Source: a virus
DNA: 64,000 nucleotides
IMG/VR virus record: IMGVR_UViG_3300050821_024084
Span: 37,022 to 101,021 of that record
Reading direction: 5' to 3' (one strand)
Shown: piece by piece, positions 1-5,603 of the stretch
How the letters are laid out: every line of letters begins with the position of its first letter
Numbering within the stretch: position 1 is the first letter of the stretch
The notes under the pieces: generated by a model
Seen by the model: only the letters and a program-made list of their open reading frames with translations
Databases searched by the model: none
What the model was told of the DNA's origin: nothing
Translations under genes and position numbers: made by a program

Positions 1-623
1 GCTACTTCAGCCGACAGCAGCAGCCCGAGCTCGGTGCAGCCGAGGATCACGCCGTCGCATCCGGCGGCGGCCAGACGTCCGGTGACGTCGCGCAGCTTGT
101 CCCGGCTCTCCTCGGAGATAACGCCCCGGCAGAGCTCATCATAGATGATCCGGTCCACCATCTGACGATCCGGCTCGTCAGGAATCGTGATCGTGAGATC
201 ACGTTCTGCGAGCGCATCTCGGTAGAACTGGTGTTCCATCGTGTAGCGGGTTCCCAGCAGTCCCGGACGAGTCATATCGCGTGTGCGAGCGGCAGCAGTC
301 ACAGCATCGGCGATATGCAGCACCGGTATCGCGACTGCCGTCGCGATCTGAGAGTAGACGCGATGCATCGTGTTCGTGCAGATGATGAGTCCCTCTGCGC
401 CGGCATGCTCCAGATTGCGTGCGCACGTGGCCAGATAATCCCCGGCGAGTTCCCACTGCCCGGACGTCTGGAGATATTCCACGTTCGCGAAGTCGACCGA
501 CAGCACGATGCAGCTCGCGGAATGCAGCTCGCCGAGCCGGGTCCGGACACCCTCGTTGAGCAGACGATAATAGACGGCGGTGCTTTCCCAGCTCATGCCG
601 CCCAGCAGACCGATCGTTTTCAT
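1..623 (-). CDS. Asp/Glu-type amino-acid racemase, C-terminus cut by window edge
   Basis: Reading leftward from the ATG at 623 gives an open frame of 207 codons to the window edge. The N-terminus has the family opening KTIGLLGGMSWEST, and the two catalytic cysteines sit in CTNTMH and GCTELG, as in the broad-specificity amino-acid racemases of the aspartate/glutamate racemase family. These cytoplasmic, cofactor-independent enzymes interconvert L- and D-amino acids by a two-cysteine mechanism. A GGAAGGA Shine-Dalgarno lies 6 nt upstream, and the start overlaps the stop of the upstream gene as ATGA, so translation is coupled. Only the last few residues appear to be missing. Such an enzyme is unusual in a phage. 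Substrate cannot be read from the sequence. Confidence 0.85.
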   Translation of the reverse strand, partial: MKTIGLLGGMSWESTAVYYRLLNEGVRTRLGELHSASCIVLSVDFANVEYLQTSGQWELAGDYLATCARNLEHAGAEGLIICTNTMHRVYSQIATAVAIPVLHIADAVTAAARTRDMTRPGLLGTRYTMEHQFYRDALAERDLTITIPDEPDRQMVDRIIYDELCRGVISEESRDKLRDVTGRLAAAGCDGVILGCTELGLLLSAEV

Positions 624-847
624 GAATCCGTCCTTCCGTTGTCGAACTGATGTTCGGGAAGCAGGGTCGCTGCGCGACCCTGCACCCCGCCTGGTAACGC
701 TCGCCGCCGGACCGGCAGCGACATCCCGCGTCCCGGTCTGCGCGAGCAGCCGAGCTTGTGCGCGTGACGCATCTGGCATTCCGGGCAGCGTCCGCGCACC
801 CGGAACCAGACCGCCCGGACGCGCTCACTCCAGCTGAGCCCGGTCAT
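620..847 (-). CDS. Small Cys/Arg-rich protein, possible zinc-binding
   Basis: A 75-residue protein starts at an ATG preceded by AGGAGG at 6-nt spacing. Residues 20-33 read CPECQMRHAHKLGC, a Cys/His cluster that could hold one zinc ion, followed by an arginine-rich tail. It overlaps the preceding gene by 23 nt and the racemase start by ATGA, so it belongs to the leftward operon. The C-terminal third lies over one copy of a 17-nt palindromic repeat (640-656), which may constrain its sequence. Function is not recognised; a small nucleic-acid-binding protein is an inference from composition. Confidence 0.6.
   Translation of the reverse strand: MTGLSWSERVRAVWFRVRGRCPECQMRHAHKLGCSRRPGRGMSLPVRRRALPGGVQGRAATLLPEHQFDNGRTDS
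640..656. repeat. 17-nt palindromic repeat, copy 1
   Basis: TGTCGAACTGATGTTCG. The inner 14 nt form CGAAC-4 nt-GTTCG. An identical copy lies at 858-874. On the leftward transcript it sits 17 nt upstream of the racemase start. Confidence 0.7.
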
Positions 848-1268
848 CCCGGCCTCCTGTCGAACTGATGTTCGTATCCGGGCCGGGATCGGCCAGGTCG
901 CGATCGCTCCACAGCGTCACCCGGGTCTCGCGCTGCTCCAGCAGCGACGGCAGCCGGTACCAGGCCACCCGGATGGTGTACCGGCCCGTTCCCTCCGTCA
1001 GGACGGTCCAGCCCCGCACCGTCCGGGGGACGCTCACCTGCGTGAGCGGCATATCCGGGCGCGCGCCCGGTCCCGGGGTCCGGTCGGAGCGTCCGATGTG
1101 AATCCATTCTCCCGAGTACCCGTAGATGTCCGGGTACTTCTCCCGGGTCTGAATCTCCAGGATCCACACATCGTCGCGCTCGAAAATCAGATCGACGCCC
1201 TCGACGTGAATCTCGCCCTGCTCGACCTGGATTTCCCGGTCGGGGGCGCGGGGGATGCCGTCAGTCAT
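825..1268 (-). CDS. Hypothetical phage protein
   Basis: The frame from the ATG at 1268 encodes 147 residues of ordinary mixed composition: an acidic N-terminal half (VDLIFERDDVWILEIQTREK) and a beta-rich C-terminal half (VRGWTVLTEGTGRYTIRVAWYRL). The upstream region carries AAGGAACGAGG as a ribosome site. The same frame is open further upstream to 1418, but there it overlaps the better-supported neighbour at 1286-1492, so the shorter form is preferred. Its last 23 nt overlap the next gene. No family is recognised. The repeated hydrophobic strands suggest a small folded domain and not a shadow ORF. Confidence 0.65.
   Translation of the reverse strand: MTDGIPRAPDREIQVEQGEIHVEGVDLIFERDDVWILEIQTREKYPDIYGYSGEWIHIGRSDRTPGPGARPDMPLTQVSVPRTVRGWTVLTEGTGRYTIRVAWYRLPSLLEQRETRVTLWSDRDLADPGPDTNISSTGGRDDRAQLE
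858..874. repeat. 17-nt palindromic repeat, copy 2
   Basis: Identical to 640-656. On the leftward transcript it lies directly upstream of the AGGAGG ribosome site of the gene starting at 847, so both copies sit just before start codons of consecutive genes. Confidence 0.7.
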
Positions 1269-1285
1269 GTCCTCGTTCCTTCCTC

Positions 1286-1492
1286 TCAGACGTGATTCCG
1301 GGGAATGCCGAGCAAGTCCAGCGCCTGCTCCAGCAGATCCTCCGGGTGCATCTCGAAAACAGTTTCGTAGTCGTCGCCGGCTGTCCGGTGCACGACTGTC
1401 TGATCGTTGTCGATCCACAGCACGCAGTCCCGGTCCAGCTTTCCCGTCTCGTACGCGGCATGCAGCTCCGCCAGCGTCGCATAGCGCATCAT
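1286..1492 (-). CDS. Small acidic protein of a common actinophage type
   Basis: The frame starts with tandem ATG codons at 1492 and 1489, 5 nt after an AGGAGG site; GTG or ATG codons further upstream would include the Shine-Dalgarno and are rejected. The 68-residue product reads RYATLAELHAAYETGKL, then VLWIDNDQTVVH, and ends MHPEDLLEQALDLLGIPRNHV. Small proteins with a WIDND-like strand and a LLxxALDLLGIP ending are frequent in actinobacteriophages; their function is unknown. It probably folds as one alpha/beta domain. Confidence 0.75.
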   Translation of the reverse strand: MMRYATLAELHAAYETGKLDRDCVLWIDNDQTVVHRTAGDDYETVFEMHPEDLLEQALDLLGIPRNHV

Positions 1493-1510
1493 GCGTTCCT
1501 CCTCCATCAC

Positions 1511-1708
1511 TCAGGGGAGGCCCCGGGCCGGGGCCTCCCCGCCACCTGGCTCCTCCTCACCGGTCACGCCCGTCCCGCACCACGGGGACCAGGCGGCCCA
1601 CGTCGTGCGACCATCCGGCAGCGAGACCGACTGCTCCATCCACAGATGCCCGCGCGTCCAGCAGTCCAGACCCGGAACATCCGCCCACAGACCCGCAGGC
1701 GCGTCCAT
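1511..1708 (-). CDS. Hypothetical Trp-rich small protein
   Basis: A 65-residue protein starting at the ATG at 1708, which shares one base with the stop of the upstream HNH gene (TGATG). It has a CAGGAG site 9-10 nt upstream. Six tryptophans occur, for example in DCWTRGHLWMEQ and TTWAAWSPWCGTGV. The C-terminal GGGEAPARGLP is encoded by a strong stem-loop (1514-1540). No family is recognised. Confidence 0.65.
   Translation of the reverse strand: MDAPAGLWADVPGLDCWTRGHLWMEQSVSLPDGRTTWAAWSPWCGTGVTGEEEPGGGEAPARGLP
1514..1540. terminator. 11-bp stem-loop at a gene end (possible terminator)
   Basis: GGGGAGGCCCC at 1514-1524 pairs perfectly with GGGGCCTCCCC at 1530-1540 across a 5-nt loop. It lies over the last codons of the gene at 1511-1708 and just before the next gene's ribosome site. 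No U-tract follows in the leftward direction, so attenuation or mRNA protection is as likely as termination. Confidence 0.45.
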
Positions 1709-2064
1709 CACACCCGCTCCTGACGCTGCGACCAGCGACGCAAACGCTCCAGATCCCGCTCATCCGCCAGCTCGCGCGTTGCGGCATGCAGCAGCTCCGA
1801 CCAGCGTCCGCGCTCCTCATTGCAATCCGGACAGCTCAGCGCATAGGCACGCTCCCCGGGCAGATGCAGCAGCGGACGACCATCCGGATACCGGGACCGG
1901 TCATTCAGATGATCAATCGTCGCGAAATCCGCCGGAGTATCACGCGTGCGACCCGCCATCCGCCGCTCCATGTGCAGCGCCAGCGGCATCCCGCACCACC
2001 AGCACGACGGATCCTCCTCGAACAGCCGGAGCAGTCTGCGACGCATCCGGGAAGTATCCGTCAT
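1708..2064 (-). CDS. HNH-type endonuclease-like protein
   Basis: A 118-residue protein with paired zinc-ligand motifs CWWCG (residues about 21-25) and CPDC (about 79-82) around a central TIDHLNDRSRYPDG segment, whose DH is the usual metal-binding core of compact HNH nucleases; NEERGR follows the second CxxC. It overlaps its neighbours by ATGA and TGATG. Small phage HNH proteins act in packaging-linked cleavage, homing or host DNA breakdown. The position in an early-type operon far from the terminase argues against a packaging role. Catalytic competence is inferred from the motifs only. Confidence 0.75.
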   Translation of the reverse strand: MTDTSRMRRRLLRLFEEDPSCWWCGMPLALHMERRMAGRTRDTPADFATIDHLNDRSRYPDGRPLLHLPGERAYALSCPDCNEERGRWSELLHAATRELADERDLERLRRWSQRQERV

Positions 2065-2195
2065 CGATCCTCCGCATCCTCATGCGATTCCGTCGTCCAG
2101 ACCCAGCGGAGGATCTGCACATGCCAGCCCAGCGGACTGCGTCCGGCTCCCAGCGCGACATACCCGGGTGCGGTCGTATAGCGACGCCAGCTCAT
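2061..2195 (-). CDS. Very small hypothetical protein (44 aa)
   Basis: A 44-codon ORF starting MSWRRYTTAPGYVALG and ending TTESHEDAEDR exactly fills the space between two neighbours, overlapping each by ATGA. That placement, plus ordinary amino-acid composition, is the evidence that it is real. It contains a GWHVQILRWVW strand pair. No function is recognised. Confidence 0.6.
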   Translation of the reverse strand: MSWRRYTTAPGYVALGAGRSPLGWHVQILRWVWTTESHEDAEDR

Positions 2196-2605
2196 GCCGG
2201 CTCACTGTGCCAGATGACATGCAGCGGCGGCCAGTCCGTCCAGCGGGGCCGTCCGCGCACCCAGTCACCCAGTATCATGCGACCGTCCCGGCTCGTCTCC
2301 CGGAACGTCCACCAGGTCAGACCGCTGACATGCAGCTCCAGACGTCCGCACTGGAATTCGAGACGATTCGGCTCGCTGAACGGAGCATTCAGCCCGGCAT
2401 GCAGCCACAGACGCGCAGCCCGGGGACGCATGACCGGCGGCACATTCATCATCACGCATGCGCCCCACGGGAACGCAGGATTCACGTCGGCATGCAGCTC
2501 CAGCCAGCGCGTCCGCACACGGATGCACGGCACCCCCGCGTACGCATCGACGGAGAACACACCTGGTGGTGCAGCGGGGGTCCGGGGGCGGGGAATATCC
2601 GTCAT
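2192..2605 (-). CDS. Hypothetical beta-rich protein
   Basis: A 137-residue protein in the coupled operon, starting at the ATG at 2605 that overlaps the stop of the upstream gene. The sequence alternates short strands (PCIRVRTRWLELHADV, RLEFQCGRLELHVSGLTWW), suggesting a small beta-sandwich. It is rich in Trp and Pro and has no membrane segment or signal peptide. No family is recognised. Confidence 0.6.
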   Translation of the reverse strand: MTDIPRPRTPAAPPGVFSVDAYAGVPCIRVRTRWLELHADVNPAFPWGACVMMNVPPVMRPRAARLWLHAGLNAPFSEPNRLEFQCGRLELHVSGLTWWTFRETSRDGRMILGDWVRGRPRWTDWPPLHVIWHSEPA

Positions 2606-2850
2606 TCGCTCGCTTTCTTCTGTTTCAGGTACCAGGCTTCCAGCAGCTCTTCCGCTCGCTCCAGCTCCTCCAGCGCCTGCGCGCCGTGCAGCGCGCAGAT
2701 GACGGCATCCGCCTCGGCCCGGGTCAGCGCCTGCGCATCAGTCCACGTGCAGCCGCTGGAGCTGTGCGGAGGCGGATGACCCGGCTCCTGCGTGCAGATC
2801 GCGCCGTGCTGACAGAACGACTGACAGCACAGCTCATCAATCAGTCGCAC
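2602..2850 (-). CDS. Hypothetical Cys-rich protein with helical C-terminus
   Basis: The most likely start is the GTG at 2850, 8 nt inside the end of the upstream gene, giving 82 residues. The frame is open to 2931, so a longer form cannot be excluded. Residues 8-27 hold four cysteines and histidines (CCQSFCQHGAIC), followed by a helical segment ALTRAEADAVICALHG and a charged helix ending in YLKQKKASE. The N-terminal cluster could bind zinc. It overlaps the next gene by ATGA. Confidence 0.55.
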   Translation of the reverse strand: MRLIDELCCQSFCQHGAICTQEPGHPPPHSSSGCTWTDAQALTRAEADAVICALHGAQALEELERAEELLEAWYLKQKKASE

Positions 2851-3032
2851 TCCGGATTCTCTTCCCGCTTTCCCGCCGCGCGTCGCGCACGCGACAACGG
2901 ACCCGGCTGATTCGGATTCGGCTGATGCCATCGTCGCGACCGCGACCCGTCATCCCGGTGCAGCTGCCGCAGATACGGCTCTATCTGCCGGTACGCGCTC
3001 GCGCGCCAGCGACCCGGATTGCGACGACTCAT
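2841..3032 (-). CDS. Small basic hypothetical protein
   Basis: A 63-residue, Arg/Gln-rich protein (SRRNPGRWRASAYRQIEPYL at the N-terminus), with its start overlapping the upstream stop as ATGA. The charge suggests nucleic-acid binding, but no motif is recognised. Confidence 0.55.
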   Translation of the reverse strand: MSRRNPGRWRASAYRQIEPYLRQLHRDDGSRSRRWHQPNPNQPGPLSRARRAAGKREENPECD

Positions 3033-3289
3033 TCCTCCTCCTCATAGAACGGCAGCGGCGCGAGCCAGTAGTACACCGTGATCCCGCTGCGCTCCCGGCT
3101 ACGCGACTCCCCCGCCTGCGACCCGTCCGGATACGACGCTCGCCAGACAATCTCATCCTGACCCGTCAGCCTGCGGATCTCATTCGCACGCCGACGAGCT
3201 GCCCCGGGCGATCCGCAGACACACAACGTCACCGGATCGCCATACGCGCCGATCTGCTCCGACAGCGTCCACACCGTCCGGTCAGACAT
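3029..3289 (-). CDS. Hypothetical protein
   Basis: The ATG at 3289 is preferred because AGGTGA lies 6 nt upstream and it overlaps the upstream gene by 8 nt; an ATG at 3295 is also possible. The 86-residue product has VTLCVCGSPGAARRRANEIRRLTG (helix after a glycine turn), then a basic linker and a C-terminal VYYWLAPLPFYEEEE. No family is recognised. Confidence 0.6.
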   Translation of the reverse strand: MSDRTVWTLSEQIGAYGDPVTLCVCGSPGAARRRANEIRRLTGQDEIVWRASYPDGSQAGESRSRERSGITVYYWLAPLPFYEEEE

Positions 3290-3596
3290 CAGCATCACCT
3301 GGTCCCGGCCGGGGGTCCGGGGGAAGCAGCATCTCTGTCTGCATGCGACGCAGCTGCGACGCCGACCGGGGACGCACGGGGATGACCGTCCCCAGCAGCC
3401 GGAACTCCGCCGGATACGCGCGCGCAGCCGCCTGCGCCAGGATCATCCGCTGCACCACGTGAATCGCCGCACGCGCCTCCGCCAGATCCCCCTCGCGATT
3501 CGGACCCTGAGGGACCAGCAGCTCCAGCCTGGTGTAGCAGCCGCCCAGCTCCTGCACCAGCGCACGCTCAGCCGGGGTGAGCACGTCATCCGTCAT
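3282..3596 (-). CDS. Conserved actinophage-type helical protein
   Basis: A 104-residue protein, with LTPAERALVQELGGCYTRL at the N-terminus and AIHVVQRMILAQAAARAYP in the middle. Phages of mycobacteria and related hosts often encode a protein with this pattern (a charged helix, then a QAxxAQAAARAYPxxYRLLG helix), function unknown. It is coupled to both neighbours by short overlaps. The QAAARAYP segment is the recognisable signature. Confidence 0.7.
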   Translation of the reverse strand: MTDDVLTPAERALVQELGGCYTRLELLVPQGPNREGDLAEARAAIHVVQRMILAQAAARAYPAEFRLLGTVIPVRPRSASQLRRMQTEMLLPPDPRPGPGDADV

Positions 3597-3799
3597 GACT
3601 CCTCCTCAGAGATCAGCCAGTCACGCAAGCGCCGGATCTCCCGGACCAGCGCCTCACTGTCCACGTACGGCTCGTGCACGTGCGAGCACTGCGGGCGCTC
3701 CGGCTCCGGCAGCAGGTCACCTGCATGATGCATGTGATGAGCCGCCGTCCAGCGCTCCAGCCGGGCTAGCACCTTCGCGGCGAGATCCTTCTCATTCAT
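3593..3799 (-). CDS. Small His-rich hypothetical protein
   Basis: A 68-residue protein with an N-terminal amphipathic helix (KDLAAKVLARLERWTAAHH), a central Cys/His-containing segment (CSHVHEPYVDSEAL) and a C-terminal charged helix. Start and stop overlap neighbours by ATGA. Function unknown. Confidence 0.6.
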   Translation of the reverse strand: MNEKDLAAKVLARLERWTAAHHMHHAGDLLPEPERPQCSHVHEPYVDSEALVREIRRLRDWLISEEES

Positions 3800-4347
3800 C
3801 CGGCTGGCCCGTCGAGATAATCCCAGACCTGCTGATCCGGATCCGGCCCGACCTGCCGGTCCTGACCCCAGTCAGGTTCCGCCTCGGCGGCGAGCCGGGG
3901 AGCCGGATTCGGACGATGCGCATCGTCGCTGACCGACATGTCCTCGCCAGGATCATCGGCAAACGGCCAGCCCGCATCCGGGAAATGCTCCTGCATCCAC
4001 TCCGGCGTGACCGGGATGTGCCCGACGGACTCGTCCAGCTTCCACGTCCCGAATCCCGAGGCCATCCACTGACCCAGCCGGTGCAGCTGATGTCCCAGCG
4101 ACCGGTCCGCGATGCCGTGCTCATCACGCGGACCCCAGCGCACATGCCACAGCCAGTCCGGCGGACCGAGCAGCAGCGAGCACACCGGACCGGAACGCTC
4201 CGGCGTGCAGCGCCACTCCAGGATGCCCGCCCCGATCTCCTCCAGCAGCAGCGCGTGCAGCGGCTGATAGTACAGCTCGATGGTCGTGCCGCGATCCTGC
4301 TGATGCGTCAGCCGGGCACGCAGGATGCCGCCGTTGTTATTGCTCAC
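3796..4347 (-). CDS. Hypothetical protein
   Basis: A 183-residue protein with an ordered N-terminal half of alternating strands (TTIELYYQPLHALLLEEIG, PVCSLLLGPPDWLWHVRWG) and an acidic, Pro/Asp-rich C-terminal third that looks disordered. It is the second gene of the leftward operon and overlaps both neighbours by 4 nt. No family is recognised. Confidence 0.65.
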   Translation of the reverse strand: MSNNNGGILRARLTHQQDRGTTIELYYQPLHALLLEEIGAGILEWRCTPERSGPVCSLLLGPPDWLWHVRWGPRDEHGIADRSLGHQLHRLGQWMASGFGTWKLDESVGHIPVTPEWMQEHFPDAGWPFADDPGEDMSVSDDAHRPNPAPRLAAEAEPDWGQDRQVGPDPDQQVWDYLDGPAG

Positions 4348-4697
4348 CTGTCACAGCTCCCCGGGATGTCGTCGTCATGCAGCTCCGCGAGAATCTCCGC
4401 GAGCCTGGTCGTCCCCTCCGGGGTCCGGGGATCCGCCCGGACGGTCCGCCAGGTCACCTTCCCCAGACCCCGGGGCAGCTCCTGACCCGGCCGGAGCACC
4501 GTCACGACGGGCTTCTCCAGCATGATCGCCAGACCCAGCTCCACGCAGAACCTCACATCCGGGGTGGTCTCCGGCACCATCAGCACCACGTACCGGGACG
4601 TGGTCATGGCAGGCAGCGTCTTCACCTGCACGTGGGAGACAATAGCCTCCCACTCCGCCCGCTCCTGCGGGGGCAGCTCGTCTATCCAGCTGGCCAC
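4344..4697 (-). CDS. Nucleoside deoxyribosyltransferase-like / Rossmann-like protein
   Basis: First gene of the leftward operon: a GTG start 6 nt after an AAGGAG site, 117 residues. The core YVVLMVPETTPDVRFCVELG followed by LAIMLEKPVVTVLRPG is the strand-loop-helix pattern of nucleoside 2-deoxyribosyltransferases and related SLOG/TIR-like nucleotide-binding folds, in which a Glu in the ExGxA helix contacts the ribose. Here E and G are present (VELGLA). Role in nucleotide salvage or defence signalling is not resolved; the short length favours a minimal nucleotide-processing domain. Confidence 0.5.
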   Translation of the reverse strand: MASWIDELPPQERAEWEAIVSHVQVKTLPAMTTSRYVVLMVPETTPDVRFCVELGLAIMLEKPVVTVLRPGQELPRGLGKVTWRTVRADPRTPEGTTRLAEILAELHDDDIPGSCDR

Positions 4698-4741
4698 CGG
4701 ACTCCTTCCTGTTCCTGCGCGCCGGGCGCGCGCTTACCGCC

Positions 4742-4747
4742 AGCTTA
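4742..4747 (-). promoter_or_regulatory. Possible -10 of the leftward operon
   Basis: TAAGCT on the minus strand, the same hexamer that precedes several rightward genes in this window. It lies about 45 nt before the GTG at 4697. A GC-rich hairpin (4717-4731) would fall in the leader. No good -35 is visible, so support is positional. Confidence 0.35.
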
Positions 4748-4783
4748 CCACCCGGGGCCGCATGCGGGGCGGTAAAAATAAGG

Positions 4784-4813
4784 TTGCGCGGCAGGGGGCG
4801 CGGGGGGTATAGT
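4784..4813 (+). promoter_or_regulatory. Promoter of the RNA array and rightward genes
   Basis: TTGCGC at 4784-4789 and TATAGT at 4808-4813 with an 18-nt spacer. Expected start of transcription is about 4820, exactly at the beginning of the structured leader RNA. It lies between divergent operons. Confidence 0.65.
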
Positions 4814-4820
4814 CAGACCT

Positions 4821-4888
4821 GTGACCGCAGGGAAGTGCAGTTTCCTTCCGTGTGTCCCAACCGAAGAGAAGCGGCTCCCGGCGGTCAC
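4821..4888 (+). ncRNA. Structured leader RNA hairpin
   Basis: GTGACCGC at 4821-4828 pairs perfectly with GCGGTCAC at 4881-4888. Inside, GGGA and TCCC segments and CCGAAGAGAAGCGG can form further helices. It begins at the predicted transcription start. A second small hairpin (TTGAG-AA-CTCAA, about 4896-4909) follows. It is not similar to the three motif copies downstream; it could be a processing or stability element, or a further Y-type RNA. Confidence 0.45.
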
Positions 4889-4925
4889 GTGAAACTTGAG
4901 AACTCAACTGACGCATCACATAAGC

Positions 4926-5077
4926 TCTCCTCCGATGCGCAGGCAGGCGGGTACTTCGGCAACGCACATGTCTCAGGAACATGCAATTCCTGGTTCAAGC
5001 CCAGGTCGGCGCTCCGGCGTCGATAGCGTAATTTCCCCGCAAGGGGAGTCCCGCAGCCGCTCAGTTCACGGAGGAGA
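4926..5077 (+). ncRNA. Y RNA-like RNA 1 with circularly permuted tRNA-like body
   Basis: Outer helix 4926-4933/5070-5077 (8 bp, TCTCCTCC with GGAGGAGA), conserved box GATGCGCAG 4934-4942, inner helix 4947-4951/5050-5054 and conserved box CAGTTCAC 5062-5069. Between them lies a tRNA fold in permuted order: the 3' strand of the D stem (4962-4965), an anticodon-like arm (4967-4983, loop CTCAGGA), a T arm (4989-5005, loop TTCAAGC), then the acceptor strands 5006-5012 and 5017-5023 joined by a 4-nt loop, and the 5' strand of the D stem (5026-5029). Bacterial and phage Y RNAs that mimic tRNA and sit near Ro60 genes are known; a TROVE gene lies 3.2 kb downstream. Identification as a Y RNA is inference; pairing and covariation are seen. 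Confidence 0.7.
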
Positions 5078-5107
5078 CCCCCGGATCCTCGCAAGGGGGT
5101 CCGGGGG
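5078..5107 (+). terminator. Strong hairpin between RNA motif copies
   Basis: CCCCCGGA at 5078-5085 pairs perfectly with TCCGGGGG at 5100-5107. It separates motif copies 1 and 2 and could be a processing or partial termination signal; no U-tract follows. Confidence 0.45.
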
Positions 5108-5112
5108 ACGAG

Positions 5113-5245
5113 CCTCTCCGATGCGCAGTCAGCGAGATACTTCACTGGTAATGAAAAGGTTACAGGTTCGAGTCCTGCCATTCCTCTCGGGGAATGTAGC
5201 TCAAATGGAAGAGCATTTCTCGCAGACGATCAGTTCACGGAGAGG
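5113..5245 (+). ncRNA. Y RNA-like RNA 2 with circularly permuted tRNA-like body
   Basis: Same plan as copy 1 with compensating changes: outer helix 5113-5119/5239-5245 (CCTCTCC with GGAGAGG), GATGCGCAG box 5120-5128, inner helix 5132-5137/5218-5223 (GCGAGA with TCTCGC), CAGTTCAC box 5231-5238. The body contains an anticodon-like hairpin (TTCA-CTGGTAA-TGAA, 5141-5155), a T arm 5162-5178 with loop TTCGAGT, acceptor strands 5179-5185 and 5190-5196 closed by a short loop, and a complete D arm 5199-5214 (GCTC-8 nt-GAGC with GG in the loop). If read as a spliced tRNA it would have a GGT (Thr) anticodon, but the closed acceptor means it cannot be charged as it stands. Confidence 0.72.
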
Positions 5246-5255
5246 ACCTTACTGC

Positions 5256-5371
5256 GCGATCCCGTCCCGTCCATCACAATGCGGGCACCTGTTTCAGCGG
5301 GATCGCGTTTAACGTCCGGCGCGCAGCAGACGGGGTTTTTCTGAGGGGTTAGACCTCGCCTGCGCGCCGGA
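5256..5371 (+). ncRNA. Two further structured RNA domains
   Basis: GCGATCCCG 5256-5264 pairs with CGGGATCGC 5298-5306 (9 bp, with an inner CCCG/CGGG helix). TCCGGCGCGCAG 5315-5326 pairs with CTGCGCGCCGGA 5360-5371 (12 bp) around two small hairpins, one of them GAGG-GGTTAGA-CCTC. They fill the space between motif copies 2 and 3. Function unknown; they could be additional small RNAs or processing signals. Confidence 0.45.
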
Positions 5372-5377
5372 TCACAC

Positions 5378-5462
5378 GTCAGCCAGATGCGCAGCATGCG
5401 GGTACTTCGAGTTGCGGAAAGCTCACCATCTGTCCCGCGTGCGACCCGGTACACTGGCTGAC
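5378..5462 (+). ncRNA. Y RNA-like RNA 3, without tRNA-like body
   Basis: Outer helix 5378-5385/5455-5462 (GTCAGCCA with TGGCTGAC), GATGCGCAG box 5386-5394, inner helix 5398-5402/5434-5438 (GCGGG with CCCGC), second box CGGTACAC 5447-5454. The enclosed part (5406-5433) is short and only forms a small hairpin (GAGTT with AGCTC), with no T arm. The helix sequence differs completely from copies 1 and 2 while the boxes are kept, which is covariation support. It ends 4 nt before the tRNA gene. Confidence 0.65.
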
Positions 5463-5466
5463 CCGG

Positions 5467-5542
5467 CGCGGGGTAGAGGAGTTCGGTCGTCCTCGTGGCG
5501 CTCATAACGCCGAGATCGCAGGTTCAAATCCTGCCCCCGCTA
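5467..5542 (+). tRNA. tRNA-Met (anticodon CAT)
   Basis: A full cloverleaf in 76 nt: acceptor CGCGGGG/CCCCGCT with an unpaired first position, D arm GAGG-11 nt-CCTC, anticodon arm with loop CTCATAA (5-bp stem including one T-G), variable loop of 5 and T arm GCAGG-TTCAAAT-CCTGC. The unpaired position 1-72 resembles initiator tRNAs, but the anticodon stem lacks the three G-C pairs typical of initiators, so elongator, initiator or a lysidine-type Ile reading is not decided. CCA is not encoded (ACGA follows). Confidence 0.88.
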
Positions 5543-5603
5543 CGAGATCCTCCGCGTCTTCCCTCCGGGGGACGCGGGGGATCTTCCACCCAGGAAGGAT
5601 GTC

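Noticed and set aside
1255-2702. Long plus-strand frames opposite the leftward operon
   Set aside because: Pro/Ser/Arg/His-rich shadows of well-coupled minus-strand genes with ribosome sites and overlaps.
4926-5245. Reading the RNA array as circularly permuted tRNA genes or as permuted group I intron-exon units
   Set aside because: The tRNA parts do assemble if an intron is imagined, but the flanks (about 25 nt each side) are too short for a group I core and lack P/Q/R/S elements. Bacteria also lack the archaeal/eukaryal splicing endonuclease. Y RNAs explain the closed acceptor and the nearby Ro60 gene. The alternative is kept only as a test in findings.
5331-5340. GGGG followed by a run of five T as a terminator within the RNA array
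   Set aside because: The T-run lies inside the loop region of a 12-bp hairpin and is not downstream of a stem, so it does not fit a Rho-independent terminator.
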